NCBI GenBank assembly: GCA_040757115.1
Contig: JBFLYA010000021.1
Location: 1 to 30,236 of the forward strand
Direction: 5' to 3'
DNA: 30,236 bases
Source: a bacterium
Lineage (GTDB): Bacteria > UBA9089 > CG2-30-40-21 > SBAY01
In this document: piece after piece, positions 1 to 7,773 of the stretch
Layout of the letters: every line of letters starts with the position of its first letter
Numbering within the stretch: the stretch's first letter is position 1
Program-made: the position numbers and the translations under genes
The notes under the pieces: model-generated
The model's input: the letters and a program-made list of their open reading frames with translations, nothing else
What the model was told of the DNA's origin: nothing
Database searches by the model: none

Positions 1-5
1 CTTTA

Positions 6-280
6 TAGCACTTATTAATCGAAATTTGACCCAGATATGGTTATGAAATTCCAAATCACAAATTCCAAATTCCAATTAGCAGATATGGTTATGAAATTCC
101 AAATCACAAATTCCAAATTCCAATTAGTGAATTAGTGAATTAAGCGAGTTAGCGAATTAGTAAAATCTAATCTCTAATTCACTAATCTCTAATTCGCTTT
201 TTGGTATGTGGAATTTGGTGCTTGGGATTTGGGATTTTTTACTTATCCACTCTGAGTAAAATTTTGATTAATAACTGCTA
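6..280. mobile_element. TA-flanked MITE, copy 1
   Basis: Non-coding element with 15-bp terminal inverted repeats: TAGCACTTATTAATC at 6-20 and GATTAATAACTGCTA at 266-280, one mismatch. It is flanked by TA on both sides (4-5 and 281-282), as expected for an IS630/Tc1-mariner type transposase acting in trans. A related copy lies inverted at 25748-25977. This copy is longer because a 48-bp internal unit is tandemly duplicated (32-79 and 80-127). The interior carries 7-bp units of the AAATTCC type (46-73 and 94-121). No transposase is encoded; family assignment is inference from ends and TA duplication. Confidence 0.8.
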
Positions 281-290
281 TAGTAGTTAG

Positions 291-476
291 TTATTGGTCA
301 CTTTTTAGTTTTTTCTCTAAGACAACCGGTAATTTTTCGAGTAAGTCAATTACCTGGTTTAGCGAATCAACTATCTGTTTTAATCGAGAAAAAAGGATAG
401 TTGATAAAGAAAAAGCCCAGATAAAAAATAGTGTCCAGATAGCTAAGATGATATAAAACATATATTGTTCTTCCAT
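291..476 (-). CDS. small single-pass membrane protein, unknown function
   Basis: Sixty-one residues. Residues about 5-28 form one hydrophobic segment (ILAIWTLFFIWAF), followed by a charged amphipathic helix with leucine/isoleucine spacing (LKQIVDSLNQVIDLLEKL). An AAGGAGG ribosome site lies about 8 bases upstream of the ATG at 476, which is the main reason to accept so short a gene. The shape is like small DUF948-type membrane proteins, but I do not recognise a family. The stop codon is close to the MITE that ends at 280. It is on the same strand as queC but 348 bases of repeat-rich DNA separate them. Confidence 0.6.
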   Translation of the reverse strand: MEEQYMFYIILAIWTLFFIWAFSLSTILFSRLKQIVDSLNQVIDLLEKLPVVLEKKLKSDQ

Positions 477-504
477 AATTCAATTCCTCCTTATTCTTTT
501 ATTC

Positions 505-594
505 CTTAGAATTCTGCAAAATTAGGAAACTGTAGTTTTTAAGCGGGTATTTAAAACCTCTATTTTTATCAATTTCCTCCAAAGAGCAAAATGC
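505..594. repeat. 90-bp dispersed repeat, left copy
   Basis: Reads, on the minus strand, as a near copy of 27774-27864: both run from TGCATTTTGCTCTTTGG through a segment ending TTTTGCAGAA(T/C)(T/C)CTAAG. A shorter piece (TTTTGCAGAACCCTA) also occurs at about 813-827, next to the queC stop. The copies are inverted relative to each other and 27 kb apart. No coding potential. Confidence 0.75.
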
Positions 595-602
595 ACAACT
601 CA

Positions 603-694
603 TTTATAGTTTATAGTGTATAGTTTATGGTTTATAGTTTATAGTCTATAGTCCTTCAACTATAAACTATCAACTATAAACTATCAACTATCTA
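603..694. repeat. inverted pair of 7-bp tandem arrays (TTTATAG)n / (CTATAAA)n
   Basis: Seven consecutive 7-bp units of TTTATAG type at 603-651 are followed after 8 bases by five units of CTATAAA/CTATCAA type at 660-694, the reverse complement of the first set. The two arms can fold into a long hairpin. A further three-unit array (TGATATT) lies at 767-787. The rest of 595-824 shows no gene. Confidence 0.8.
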
Positions 695-824
695 CTACAT
701 TTCAGCGTTAAAATACTTAAAGCAAAGATATTACCAATTTGAAATTTGATTTGTAATTTTGCATTTTGATATTTGATATTTGATATTTATTTGTTGTCTC
801 CCCCCAATCCTATTTTGCAGAACC

Positions 825-1490
825 CTATTTTATTCCTGCCTCCTTAAATCCTTTACTTCTTAAAACACAACTATCACACTTCCCACACGGTTTTTTCCCA
901 CCCTTGTAGCAAGACCAGGTGAGTTCAAAAGGCACCTTCAGTTTAATTCCCAGTTGGACAATTTCAGCCTTAGATTTGTCAATTAAAGGGGTAAGGATTT
1001 TTATCTTTGACCCCTCAACCCCTGTTTTAGTGGCTAATTGGGCTAAATTGTTAAATGTGCTATAATATTCAGGTCTGCAATCTGGATAGCCGCTATAATC
1101 TAAGGCATTCGCACCAATAAATATAGTTTTAACACCCATTGTCTCAGCATAGGATAAAGCAAAGGCAAGAAAGATAGTATTGCGTGCCGGGACATAGGTG
1201 GATGGGATTTCGGATTTCGGATTTCGGATTTCGAATTTCGAATTAGTCGGAATAGGTATTCTTTTATCAAGCAAGGAACTACCCAACCAGGGTAATTGGA
1301 ATTTAATGATTTGGTATTCACAGCCTGTAATCACGGCTATTTTCCTGGCACATTGGACTTCTTTGCGGTGTCTTTGCTGGTAGTCAAAGATAAGGCAATG
1401 ACACTTATATCCTTTATTTTTTGCCCAATAAAGTGTCGTAGTTGAATCCAATCCACCAGAAAGTAAAATAACTGCCTTTTTTGTCTGCAT
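825..1490 (-). CDS. queC: 7-cyano-7-deazaguanine (preQ0) synthase QueC
   Basis: QueC converts 7-carboxy-7-deazaguanine, ATP and ammonia to preQ0 in queuosine synthesis. The protein has 221 residues, normal for the family. The PP-loop ATP motif SGGLDST is at residues 11-17, the family block STYVPARNTIFLAFAL follows at about 97-112, and the zinc-binding cysteines are at the C-terminal end (CYKGGKKPCGKCDSC). Residues 83-95 (NSKFEIRNPKSEI) are unusual: they are encoded by a 7-bp tandem array at 1205-1246 and sit in the variable loop just before the STYVPARN block, so they look like a recent repeat-derived insertion. The gene is last in the minus-strand series after guaA, but a mobile element separates the two. 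No preQ1 riboswitch is evident. Confidence 0.95.
   Translation of the reverse strand: MQTKKAVILLSGGLDSTTTLYWAKNKGYKCHCLIFDYQQRHRKEVQCARKIAVITGCEYQIIKFQLPWLGSSLLDKRIPIPTNSKFEIRNPKSEIPSTYVPARNTIFLAFALSYAETMGVKTIFIGANALDYSGYPDCRPEYYSTFNNLAQLATKTGVEGSKIKILTPLIDKSKAEIVQLGIKLKVPFELTWSCYKGGKKPCGKCDSCVLRSKGFKEAGIK
1205..1246. repeat. 7-bp tandem array (GGATTTC)n inside queC
   Basis: Six units: four perfect GGATTTC (1205-1232), then GAATTTC and GAATTAG. Total 42 bases, a multiple of three, so the reading frame is kept. It encodes the extra loop NSKFEIRNPKSEI of QueC. Confidence 0.85.
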
Positions 1491-1504
1491 AATATTCCCA
1501 TTTC

Positions 1505-1777
1505 GTAAGCGTTTGGGTAATCCTTTACCGCAGAGACGCAGAGAAACAGAGAGGAAAATATCTTTTTTTCGTGTTTCTCGGGACGGTTCCTTTTATCGTT
1601 TTTCCTATGATTTTTGTTGGAAATTAGAAATTGGGCTTTTGTCTCTCTCCCTAATTTCCAATTTCTAATTTCAATCCGCAATCTTTCAAACAAAAGTGAA
1701 CCGTCCCGAAATTTCTGTCTCTGGTGAATAGATTTTAATTTTTTCTCTGCGTCTCTGCGTCTCTGCGGTGAATAGTT
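1505..1777. mobile_element. degraded GTAAC-type element with nested MITE
   Basis: Fills the whole gap between queC and guaA. The left end GTAAGCGTTTGGG (1505) and right end GGTGAATAGTTTT resemble the GTAAC-family ends seen elsewhere. Inside, ACCGCAGAGACGCAGAGAAA faces CTCTGCGTCTCTGCGGT. The right end touches the guaA stop codon. TGGGAATA-like sequence occurs on both sides, but four bases out of register, so a target duplication is not secure. A second element (1579-1708) is nested in the centre. Confidence 0.55.
1579..1708. mobile_element. nested MITE with CGGGACGGTTC ends
   Basis: Terminal inverted repeat CGGGACGGTTC (1579-1589) and GAACCGTCCCG (1698-1708). The interior contains a further inverted pair, GGAAATTAGAAATTGG near 1619 against CCAATTTCTAATTTC near 1658. 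GGGACGGTTC-type ends are common in REP-like elements of environmental bacteria; here no transposase is present. Confidence 0.65.
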
Positions 1778-3298
1778 TTATTCCCACTCAATCGTTCCTG
1801 GTGGTTTAGAGGTAATGTCATAGACAACGCGGTTTATGCCCTTAACCTCATTAACAATTTTAGTCGCAATTTTATTTAGCAGGGAATGAGGTAGTTGTGC
1901 CCAATCTGCGGTCATAGCATCTTGCGAGGTGACCGCACGAACTGCAATCACATCCTCATAAGTTCGTTCATCTCCCATCACGCCTACTGTCTTAACCGGT
2001 AAAAATACAGCAAAACATTGCCAGAGTTTGTGATATAAATTAGCCTTTTTTATCTCCTGCTCAATTATCCAATCTGCCTCACGAAGGATATTTAATCTTT
2101 CCATAGTTATTTCGCCAATGATTCGCACGGCTAATCCTGGTCCTGGAAATGGATGTTGCCAGACAATTTCATCTGGTAAGCCTAATTCTTTAGCCAGAAT
2201 TCGAACCTCATCCTTAAATAATTCTCTAAACGGCTCAATTAACTTCAGATGCATCTTTTCAGGCAGTCCACCAACATTATGATGTGTTTTAATCGTTGCC
2301 GAAGGACCTTTAGTTGAAACACTTTCAATTACATCTGGATAAAGAGTCCCCTGGGCTAAAAAATCCACATCACCTATTTTTTTTGCCTCTTCCTCAAATA
2401 CCTTGATAAATTCGTTTCCAATAATCTTGCGTTTTAATTCCGGGTTGGTGACATCTTTAAGTTTTGTTAGAAATCTTTCGCTCGCATCGCAATAATCTAA
2501 ATTGACATGGTAATAATCTCTAAAAGTCTTTATCACTCGTTGGGCTTCATATTTTCTTAGCAAACCATTATTGACAAATATGCAGGTCAATTGATTCCCA
2601 ATTGCCTTATGAAGCAGAACAGCCACGGTTGATGAATCTACACCACCACTTAAGGCACAGATAATCTTTTTATTTTCTACCTTTTCTTTTATTTCCTTTA
2701 TTTCATGGTCAATAAATGATTCCATTGTCCAGGTAGGTGCAAGCTGGCAAATTTTAAACAGGAAATTTTTGATTATTTGCATTCCATAGGTCGTATGAAC
2801 TACTTCCGGGTGAAATTGAAGTCCATAGATATTTCTCTCCTCGTTTGCTATGGCACAGGCAGGTGAATTAGCGGTTTCCCCAATCACCTTGAATCCTTCA
2901 GGTAGATGTTCTACTTTATCACCATGGCTCATCCAGACCTGTGAAGATGCAGGAAGTTCTGTAAAAAGAGCGGAAGAACTCATTATCTGTAATTTTGCTT
3001 TACCATACTCACGGCTTTTGGCACTTTTAACTTCACCTCCCAGACATTGCACTAACCATTGCATACCATAACAAATGCCTAAGACAGGTAGCCTTAACTG
3101 CAAAATTTTTGGCTTTCCAAGAGGTGCATCTTTATCATAAACGCTTGCCGGGCCCCCAGAAAGTATTATCCCTTTAAATTGCTTTAGTTCCTGTGCTGAA
3201 ATGTTATAAGGCAATATTTTACAATAAATATGTTCTTCTCGCACCCGGCGGGCGATAAGTTGTGTGTATTGTGAGCCAAAATCTAAAATTGCTATCAT
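1778..3298 (-). CDS. guaA: GMP synthase (glutamine-hydrolysing)
   Basis: Makes GMP from XMP, ATP and glutamine. The class I glutamine amidotransferase domain is at the N-terminus, with the nucleophile Cys76 in GICYGMQ and the His163/Glu165 pair in QFHPEV. The ATP pyrophosphatase domain follows, with SGGVDSS at residues 217-223, and then the dimerisation domain ending IEWE. At 506 residues it is full length, with all key residues present. It starts at ATG 3298, with AAGGA upstream. It probably belonged to one transcript with amiC and the GerMN gene, but a 237-bp mobile element has entered the spacer upstream and another abuts its stop codon. Confidence 0.97.
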   Translation of the reverse strand: MIAILDFGSQYTQLIARRVREEHIYCKILPYNISAQELKQFKGIILSGGPASVYDKDAPLGKPKILQLRLPVLGICYGMQWLVQCLGGEVKSAKSREYGKAKLQIMSSSALFTELPASSQVWMSHGDKVEHLPEGFKVIGETANSPACAIANEERNIYGLQFHPEVVHTTYGMQIIKNFLFKICQLAPTWTMESFIDHEIKEIKEKVENKKIICALSGGVDSSTVAVLLHKAIGNQLTCIFVNNGLLRKYEAQRVIKTFRDYYHVNLDYCDASERFLTKLKDVTNPELKRKIIGNEFIKVFEEEAKKIGDVDFLAQGTLYPDVIESVSTKGPSATIKTHHNVGGLPEKMHLKLIEPFRELFKDEVRILAKELGLPDEIVWQHPFPGPGLAVRIIGEITMERLNILREADWIIEQEIKKANLYHKLWQCFAVFLPVKTVGVMGDERTYEDVIAVRAVTSQDAMTADWAQLPHSLLNKIATKIVNEVKGINRVVYDITSKPPGTIEWE

Positions 3299-3350
3299 TA
3301 TTAATTATTATATCCTTCCCACTTTCTCACTTTTCCTGATTCTGGTATTT

Positions 3351-3587
3351 GTAACCGTTCAGGCTATATATCAAAAGTGTAAGAAAGGGGATAAGGAGAT
3401 AAGAGTGATATGGAGATAAGATAATAGAAATAGATTGAAATTTATAGAAATAGGTAGAAATTGATTGTGGAAAACAACAAATTTCCATAAATTTCTATTA
3501 GTTTCTATTAATTTCAATTTTTTTAATAATATCTCCCTATCTCCTTAATCTCCACATCTCCTTTTGTTACACCACCTGAACGCTTAC
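3351..3587. mobile_element. GTAAC-type element E1 with 8-bp target duplication
   Basis: Ends are GTAACCGTTCAGG (3351-3363) and CCTGAACGCTTAC (3575-3587). TGGTATTT occurs on both sides (3343-3350 and 3588-3595); a ninth base (C) could also be shared. GTAA ends with 8-bp duplications fit the IS66 family (established rule for IS66; assignment is inference). The interior is made of concentric inverted repeats: GGAGATAAG against TATCTCC, and 10-bp units of GAAATAGATT type against TTTCTATTAA type. There is no ORF. The right end supplies the stop codon of the GerMN gene. Confidence 0.9.
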
Positions 3588-4147
3588 TGGTATTTTTTAT
3601 TTTTATGTTGATAAATAAGCGAGAGATTTTGTTTAAAGGGCATAGTGGTATCAATATGCCCGGCAATTGTTTCAACTTCCTTCCCCTCGACTAAAATTTG
3701 AACATATTTGATTTTGGGAAAGTTAATCGTAAGGGTATTAACGATAGAGAATATCGTCTGGATTTCACCACAACTCCCACCAGGGTGTTTTGTGGTTAAG
3801 TCGGCTGAAAAATCTACATAAGCCGTATCCTCATAGAGATAGACCGCTCGGACTTGCGTTTCTTCAGGTATGGTGGGAAATAAATCCTTTGATTCTGGTC
3901 CTTTTATGAGTTCATTGAGAACTTCTTTAGCCTGTAAAAGTGGGTCGGCTAATCTGGGTATTCGATGTTCTTCTAAAACAAGGGAGTTAGCGTCTTTAGA
4001 GGAAAAATATAATTTTACTTTTATCTCTTTAGGCTTGAAGAATGGGATTTGAAACTTAATATCCTCTCTTTGTGTAAAGAAAAATATTATCAATCCTAAT
4101 AAAATAAGGGGAATAATAATTAAAAAAGAAAGTTTTTTAATCTTCAT
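3584..4147 (-). CDS. membrane-anchored GerMN-domain protein
   Basis: 187 residues. An N-terminal hydrophobic anchor (residues about 7-25, FLIIIPLILLGLIIFFF) precedes a GerMN-type domain at about 40-170 (for example VYLYEDTAYVDFS and GEIQTIFSIVNTL). GerMN domains occur with cell-wall hydrolases; this gene follows amiC with a 4-base ATGA overlap, so a periplasmic cell-wall role is likely. The last codons CAG TAA come from the end of element E1. Removing the element and one TGGTATTT copy would restore reading through NQEK to a TGA, so the gene has lost four residues. Confidence 0.85.
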   Translation of the reverse strand: MKIKKLSFLIIIPLILLGLIIFFFTQREDIKFQIPFFKPKEIKVKLYFSSKDANSLVLEEHRIPRLADPLLQAKEVLNELIKGPESKDLFPTIPEETQVRAVYLYEDTAYVDFSADLTTKHPGGSCGEIQTIFSIVNTLTINFPKIKYVQILVEGKEVETIAGHIDTTMPFKQNLSLIYQHKNKKYQ

Positions 4148-5436
4148 TTGTTATTCACCTCTAATTTTTTCTCATATAAATCTTTGTATTGAACAATTGC
4201 CTCACAAATAGCCTCTGACATTTCATTTTTAAAACTTTCACTTGTTAATCTTTGAGATTCATAAGGATTAGAAATAAAGCCTGTTTCAATAAGAACTGCG
4301 GGCATCATTGCATCTTTAATAACCCAGAAAAAGGCACTTTTAATACCACGGTCATCAAGATGTAATTTTTTACAAACGATATTTTGTATTATTCCTGCTA
4401 ATTCAATACTTTCATCTATAAACTCTTGTTGAGCCAGGCCACCGAGGATAATTTGTGTCAAATCAGTTTCATTTGGGTGTGTTTTTTCTTTTTCAAGCTC
4501 AACAACCTTATTTTCTATCGCGGCTATTGCCCTTGCCCTTTCATCAGAAACCGAGGCATTTGGTGAGAGGTAATAAACTTCAAATCCACTTGCCCCTTTT
4601 GAATAAGCGGCATTAGCGTGAATACTAATAAATAAATCTGCCTTTTTATAATTTGCAAATCCTGTCCGTTCTCTTAATGGAACAAAATAATCTGCATCCC
4701 GGGTGAGGAATATTTTTACATCCGGAAGGTTATCTTTAAGTAATTGGGCTAGTCTTTTTCCTATGTCTAAAACAACATCTTTTTCTAATGCATTTGGTCC
4801 AATTGCACCCGGGTCATGCCCTCCATGTCCTGGGTCAATAACAATCGTTTTTATTTTAAATCCTTCGCTTGTGATGGTGGGGGTTAAAGGTGGTGTTTTC
4901 GTTCCAATTTGTTGTTCTCTTTTAGGTTCTTCAACCCCAGTTGAAGAAAGTGGGAAATATTCAGCAATGGTAGGTTGATTAGTTAAAGAAACAGGTGGGG
5001 TAAAAATTTTATTATCAATGGTTAATTTTTTGTTCTTCTTATCCCAGCTAACGATGACATCAAACGCCTGTGGAAACCTATCTTTGACAAATTTTACCGG
5101 AATAAATACCCTTCCTGTAATTATCTCCGCCGGCATATCCATTAGCACCGTTTGGTCATTTATCTGGACTAAGGCACTACCTATATTGAAGGTGATAGAA
5201 TCTACCCCTTTAGTTAAAGTAATCTTTTTGGCAATAGGATTCCATTGACTTAAGGTTTTAAATACATTCGCTATGTCAGATAAAGAAACAAGTTCTTCTT
5301 CATTTTTGACCAGAAATTCTAAAGAAATCCGGCGCTCATGGATATTATCTACGACAGTAATGACTGATGCCGCATTAACCTCTAAAGGGAAAATACTTAA
5401 AAGACTGAAAAATATCAGGTAAATCCATAACCTCAT
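4144..5436 (-). CDS. N-acetylmuramoyl-L-alanine amidase, AmiC/CwlM type
   Basis: 430 residues. It has an N-terminal signal peptide (WIYLIFFSLLSIFPLEVNA) and then a copper-amine-oxidase-N-like domain (about 25-150), often fused to amidases. A proline-rich linker follows, then an Amidase_3 catalytic domain (about 195-420). Zinc ligands are visible in IDPGHGGHDPGA, as the later ISIHAN histidine and as the glutamate of VLIETGFISN. The enzyme cleaves peptidoglycan stem peptides in the periplasm. The start ATG is at 5436, with GGGGAGG upstream and a consensus promoter at 5474-5502. It is the first gene of the minus-strand operon. Confidence 0.93.
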   Translation of the reverse strand: MRLWIYLIFFSLLSIFPLEVNAASVITVVDNIHERRISLEFLVKNEEELVSLSDIANVFKTLSQWNPIAKKITLTKGVDSITFNIGSALVQINDQTVLMDMPAEIITGRVFIPVKFVKDRFPQAFDVIVSWDKKNKKLTIDNKIFTPPVSLTNQPTIAEYFPLSSTGVEEPKREQQIGTKTPPLTPTITSEGFKIKTIVIDPGHGGHDPGAIGPNALEKDVVLDIGKRLAQLLKDNLPDVKIFLTRDADYFVPLRERTGFANYKKADLFISIHANAAYSKGASGFEVYYLSPNASVSDERARAIAAIENKVVELEKEKTHPNETDLTQIILGGLAQQEFIDESIELAGIIQNIVCKKLHLDDRGIKSAFFWVIKDAMMPAVLIETGFISNPYESQRLTSESFKNEMSEAICEAIVQYKDLYEKKLEVNNK

Positions 5437-5473
5437 TGATATTTTCCTCCCCTGTTAATTTTAACTGGTGATT

Positions 5474-5502
5474 ATTATATCATAATATTTGTTATTTGTC
5501 AA
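5474..5502 (-). promoter_or_regulatory. consensus sigma70-type promoter for amiC operon
   Basis: On the minus strand TTGACA (5497-5502), 17-bp spacer, TATAAT (5474-5479). The leader to the ATG at 5436 is about 30 bases and includes GGGGAGG. The rest of the gap to 5686 shows no gene. Confidence 0.85.
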
Positions 5503-5686
5503 ATTATTTCGATTGTAAAGTAGTAATTCTCATTATAGCAGAACTTGTGTAAAAAAGTGAAGAGGTGCAAGGGAGTTTATTTTCTACCTTGAACCTTGCT
5601 CCTTATTCCTTTGGCTAATCTTTAAAACTTGTGGGACAGGCTAAGTTAATATATCACAAAATTTACCAGTTTGGGACAAAATTTCG

Positions 5687-5715
5687 TTGACATTTACCTT
5701 ACCATCATATATACT
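5687..5715 (+). promoter_or_regulatory. consensus sigma70-type promoter of the dead gene
   Basis: TTGACA 5687-5692, 17-bp spacer, TATACT 5710-5715. ATG codons follow at 5718 and 5721, at about the expected transcription start, so the transcript would have been leaderless or nearly so. Confidence 0.75.
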
Positions 5716-5717
5716 TA

Positions 5718-6572
5718 ATGATGGCAGAACGGGGTCAGAGGTCAGACCACAAAGGAAACCCTTTGTTCCACTCATCTTTACCCCTCAAAAACCGAATGAT
5801 GAATTCGCAAAAATTGCCAATAAATACTGGGACGAACTCCAAACTCAATTAACGGAGTTAGAAACGAAACTTGGGACATCTACCAGGATATATCATGAAT
5901 TGGTCTCTATAGGTGGTGAAGCTTATCGTTACCCACAAGTCGAAATATAGTTAATTGACAATTATCAATTAGACATTATCAATTCACAATTAATATTTGA
6001 TGTTGACAAAATTAACAAATAATGGTCAATTGTTAATTGTAAATTGTCAATTGTTAATTATTGGGGCTGCATATCTCTGTTATTTCGCAGTATTTCCCCT
6101 CAAAAATCTTCCCTCTCAAGATGTGGGTAACGATAAGGTGGTGAAGAGGGGGTTAAAGTCATTGAAGAATTGAGTAAGGGAAGCTGTCAAATTGTCAAGT
6201 CCAGGTGAGACAAAGGAGCCCCACTTGAGCTGATCGAAGATAGAGAATTATTATCTGAGTTTATGGATTGGAGTAAATGTCTGATGGTGGAATTGGAGAA
6301 GGTATTTGATAAGGTTTATGCATTCTATACAGATGCCCAGCAAAAGAGGAATAAGTATATTGAGAAACAGATAGACGAGACATTAGGAGAAAATGAAGCG
6401 GGGATATTATTAATGTAAGAACATCATCAGGTGCAATTCCCACAAGGGGTACAGGTATTTTATGTTACCCCAGCTTCATTAGACGAATTAGACGCTGGAT
6501 TAGAACACATGTCTATGAAATTTAAAAAGAGAACACGAATGATACGAATTACACAGTACATAGCATTGGAGT
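5718..6572 (+). pseudogene. broken gene of unknown family, interrupted by a MITE
   Basis: Removing the element at 5922-6137 and one copy of GTGGTGAAG restores one frame from about 5750 to the TAA at 6572. It reads FVPLIFTPQKPNDEF, then HELVSIGGEEGVKVIEEL, SEFMDWSKCLMVELEK, YTDAQQKRNKYIEKQIDETL, VQFPQGVQVFYVTPASL and ends IALE. Two further in-frame stops remain: TGA after QIVKS-R (about 6208) and TAA after GILLM (about 6417). At the N-terminus, the promoter position favours ATG 5721, which is in another frame; a one-base shift near 5750 is therefore likely. I do not recognise the family. It looks like a soluble helical protein of about 210 residues. Confidence 0.7.
5922..6137. mobile_element. 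216-bp MITE with 16-bp perfect ends and 9-bp duplication
   Basis: Perfect inverted ends CTTATCGTTACCCACA (5922-5937) and TGTGGGTAACGATAAG (6122-6137). GTGGTGAAG is duplicated at 5913-5921 and 6138-6146. The insertion splits an ORF, which proves its mobility. The centre is an inverted pair of 7-bp arrays: AATTGAC/AATTATC units at 5953-5994 and CAATTGT/TAATTGT units at 6027-6061. No ORF inside. Confidence 0.9.
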
Positions 6573-6618
6573 AACAGCAGTTGTGCTGTTATGACGCCAC
6601 AAGTGGCATCAATCCGCT
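6570..6618. repeat. two adjacent perfect hairpins
   Basis: TAACAGCA-GTTG-TGCTGTTA is followed directly by GACGCCAC-AA-GTGGCATC (one mismatch). They lie between the dead gene and the nucleotidyltransferase pair. They could be a REP-like pair or a terminator for the dead gene, but no T-tract follows. Confidence 0.55.
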
Positions 6619-6639
6619 ATCATTAAAGGTTGTAAAATT

Positions 6640-6924
6640 ATGAGTCTTGATAAAACTATTTGGAAGGAAGCTATTAGTCAATATAAAGCCTGGAATGAAG
6701 CCAAATTTACTGAACAGGTGTTGTCTGCTGGCAAAAAAACATTGTCTGATAAATGGCGAGAATATGAAGAGTTAATGTCTCTATGCTGGAAACTTAAACC
6801 AAACCCAGGATTAACCCAGCAACAGCGTGCTATGGAAGAATGGGAAACTTATTATGCCTTTATCCGTCGATTCGAGGAAAAAAGAAAAAGATATGGAAAG
6901 GCAACTTCTACCAGTATTACATAA
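6640..6924 (+). CDS. small protein upstream of nucleotidyltransferase, possible antitoxin
   Basis: 94 residues, mostly helical and charged (IWKEAISQYKAWNEAKF; YAFIRRFEEKRKRYG), with no family I recognise. Its 3' end overlaps the likely start of the nucleotidyltransferase by 32 bases, so the two are translationally linked. By position it could be the partner or antitoxin of that protein, but the sequence alone does not show this. The ribosome site is weak (AAAGG about 10 bases upstream). Confidence 0.6.
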   Translation: MSLDKTIWKEAISQYKAWNEAKFTEQVLSAGKKTLSDKWREYEELMSLCWKLKPNPGLTQQQRAMEEWETYYAFIRRFEEKRKRYGKATSTSIT

Positions 6925-7468
6925 AGCTATCACTTTGTTAGAAGAATACGGTTACCGTTATGCTGTGATTGGAGGTCTTGCTGTTTCTAAATGGGGGTGG
7001 ACCAGAGCTACTTATGATGTGGATATTAAGGTCTTAGTGACGGATACTGATTATTCATCTGTTCGTGCGATCATTCGTTCTGCTTTTTCAGAACGTGCCC
7101 GTCCACATATTCTGGAAAATCCATTGATTGTGGATACGAAAATAGATGAAGTTATTGTTGATTTTTTGCTGGCAGTACCAGGTTATGAGGAAAATATTAT
7201 CACTCGTGCCATATCTTGCGACATAAATGAGTTAAAGGTTTGGATTTGTTCACCAGAAGATTTGATTATTCAAAAAGCTGTCGCCAGCCGACCACAAGAT
7301 TGGCAAGATATTGAAGGAATACTCACCGAACAATATGAACATCTCAATATGGATTACATAAATGATTGGCTTAAGGAATTTGCAGAGGTTTTAGAACGGC
7401 CAGAGATGTTGAATCAATATCAACATATACAGGAAGTTATATTAAATGTAAGGGGAGAGAAGGAATAA
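6893..7468 (+). CDS. nucleotidyltransferase, AbiEii / DUF6036-like
   Basis: 191 residues from ATG 6893; an upstream ATG at 6827 is in frame but lies inside the preceding gene. The fold signature is AVIGGLAVSKWG followed by the acidic metal-binding pair in TYDVDIKV, then VIVDFLLAVPG and the SPEDLIIQKAVA block typical of AbiEii-like and DUF6036 nucleotidyltransferases. Known relatives act as toxins that modify tRNA or as phage-defence proteins. With the small overlapping gene upstream this is a plausible toxin-antitoxin unit. It lies between a dead gene and a repeat element, which suggests accessory DNA. Confidence 0.8.
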   Translation: MERQLLPVLHKAITLLEEYGYRYAVIGGLAVSKWGWTRATYDVDIKVLVTDTDYSSVRAIIRSAFSERARPHILENPLIVDTKIDEVIVDFLLAVPGYEENIITRAISCDINELKVWICSPEDLIIQKAVASRPQDWQDIEGILTEQYEHLNMDYINDWLKEFAEVLERPEMLNQYQHIQEVILNVRGEKE

Positions 7469-7499
7469 TTTTGATGCGAAAATTATTGATAAGTATTTT

Positions 7500-7759
7500 G
7501 TAACTATTCAGCCACTGATTAACACGGATTAGCACGGATAAATACAGAGGGCAGAAGGCAGAGGGCAGAGGGCAGAGAGCAGAGGGTAGAAGGCAGAGAG
7601 CAGAGAGCAGAGGACAACAGGAGGAAAAACCTTCAGCCTGATTACGGACGCGATTCACGAATCCTCAGTGTTTCATCTATGTCCATCTGTGGCTGAATAG
7701 TTACCAATAAATTTTAATTTTTTTTCTCTGCGTCTCTGTGTTCTGCGGTGAACAGTTAC
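7500..7759. mobile_element. GTAAC-type composite element E2
   Basis: The inner element runs from GTAACTATTCAGCCAC (7500) to GTGGCTGAATAGTTAC (7704). It is followed by CAATAAATTTTAATTTT and CTCTGCGTCTCTG, to an outer end GGTGAACAGTTAC (7759). The same order occurs at 22682-22882 and 25678-27766. The 8-bp flanks differ (AGTATTTT and AAAAAGGA), so this copy may be a recombinant. It contains nine 7-bp GCAGAGR units (7551-7613). It ends 14 bases before the carB start. Confidence 0.8.
7551..7613 (+). repeat. 7-bp tandem array (GCAGAGR)9
   Basis: Nine consecutive 7-bp units, all purines apart from one C or T: GCAGAAG, GCAGAGG, GCAGAGG, GCAGAGA and so on. Lies inside element E2. Confidence 0.9.
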
Positions 7760-7773
7760 AAAAAGGAAATATT

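Noticed and set aside
1337-1693. 118-residue frame on the minus strand
   Set aside because: It translates the CTCTGCGTCTC-type repeat and nested MITE (giving FLCVSAVKDY); the same frame appears at 25633-25839 from another repeat copy. Not a gene.
1493-1786. 8-bp duplication TATTCCCA around the element between queC and guaA
   Set aside because: Both copies exist, but the left is four bases from the element end and the right overlaps guaA codons; could be chance.
5687-5950. Intact 87-residue gene starting at TTG 5687
   Set aside because: The TTG is the -35 box of a consensus promoter, and the last codons are inside the MITE; it is the front part of a broken gene.
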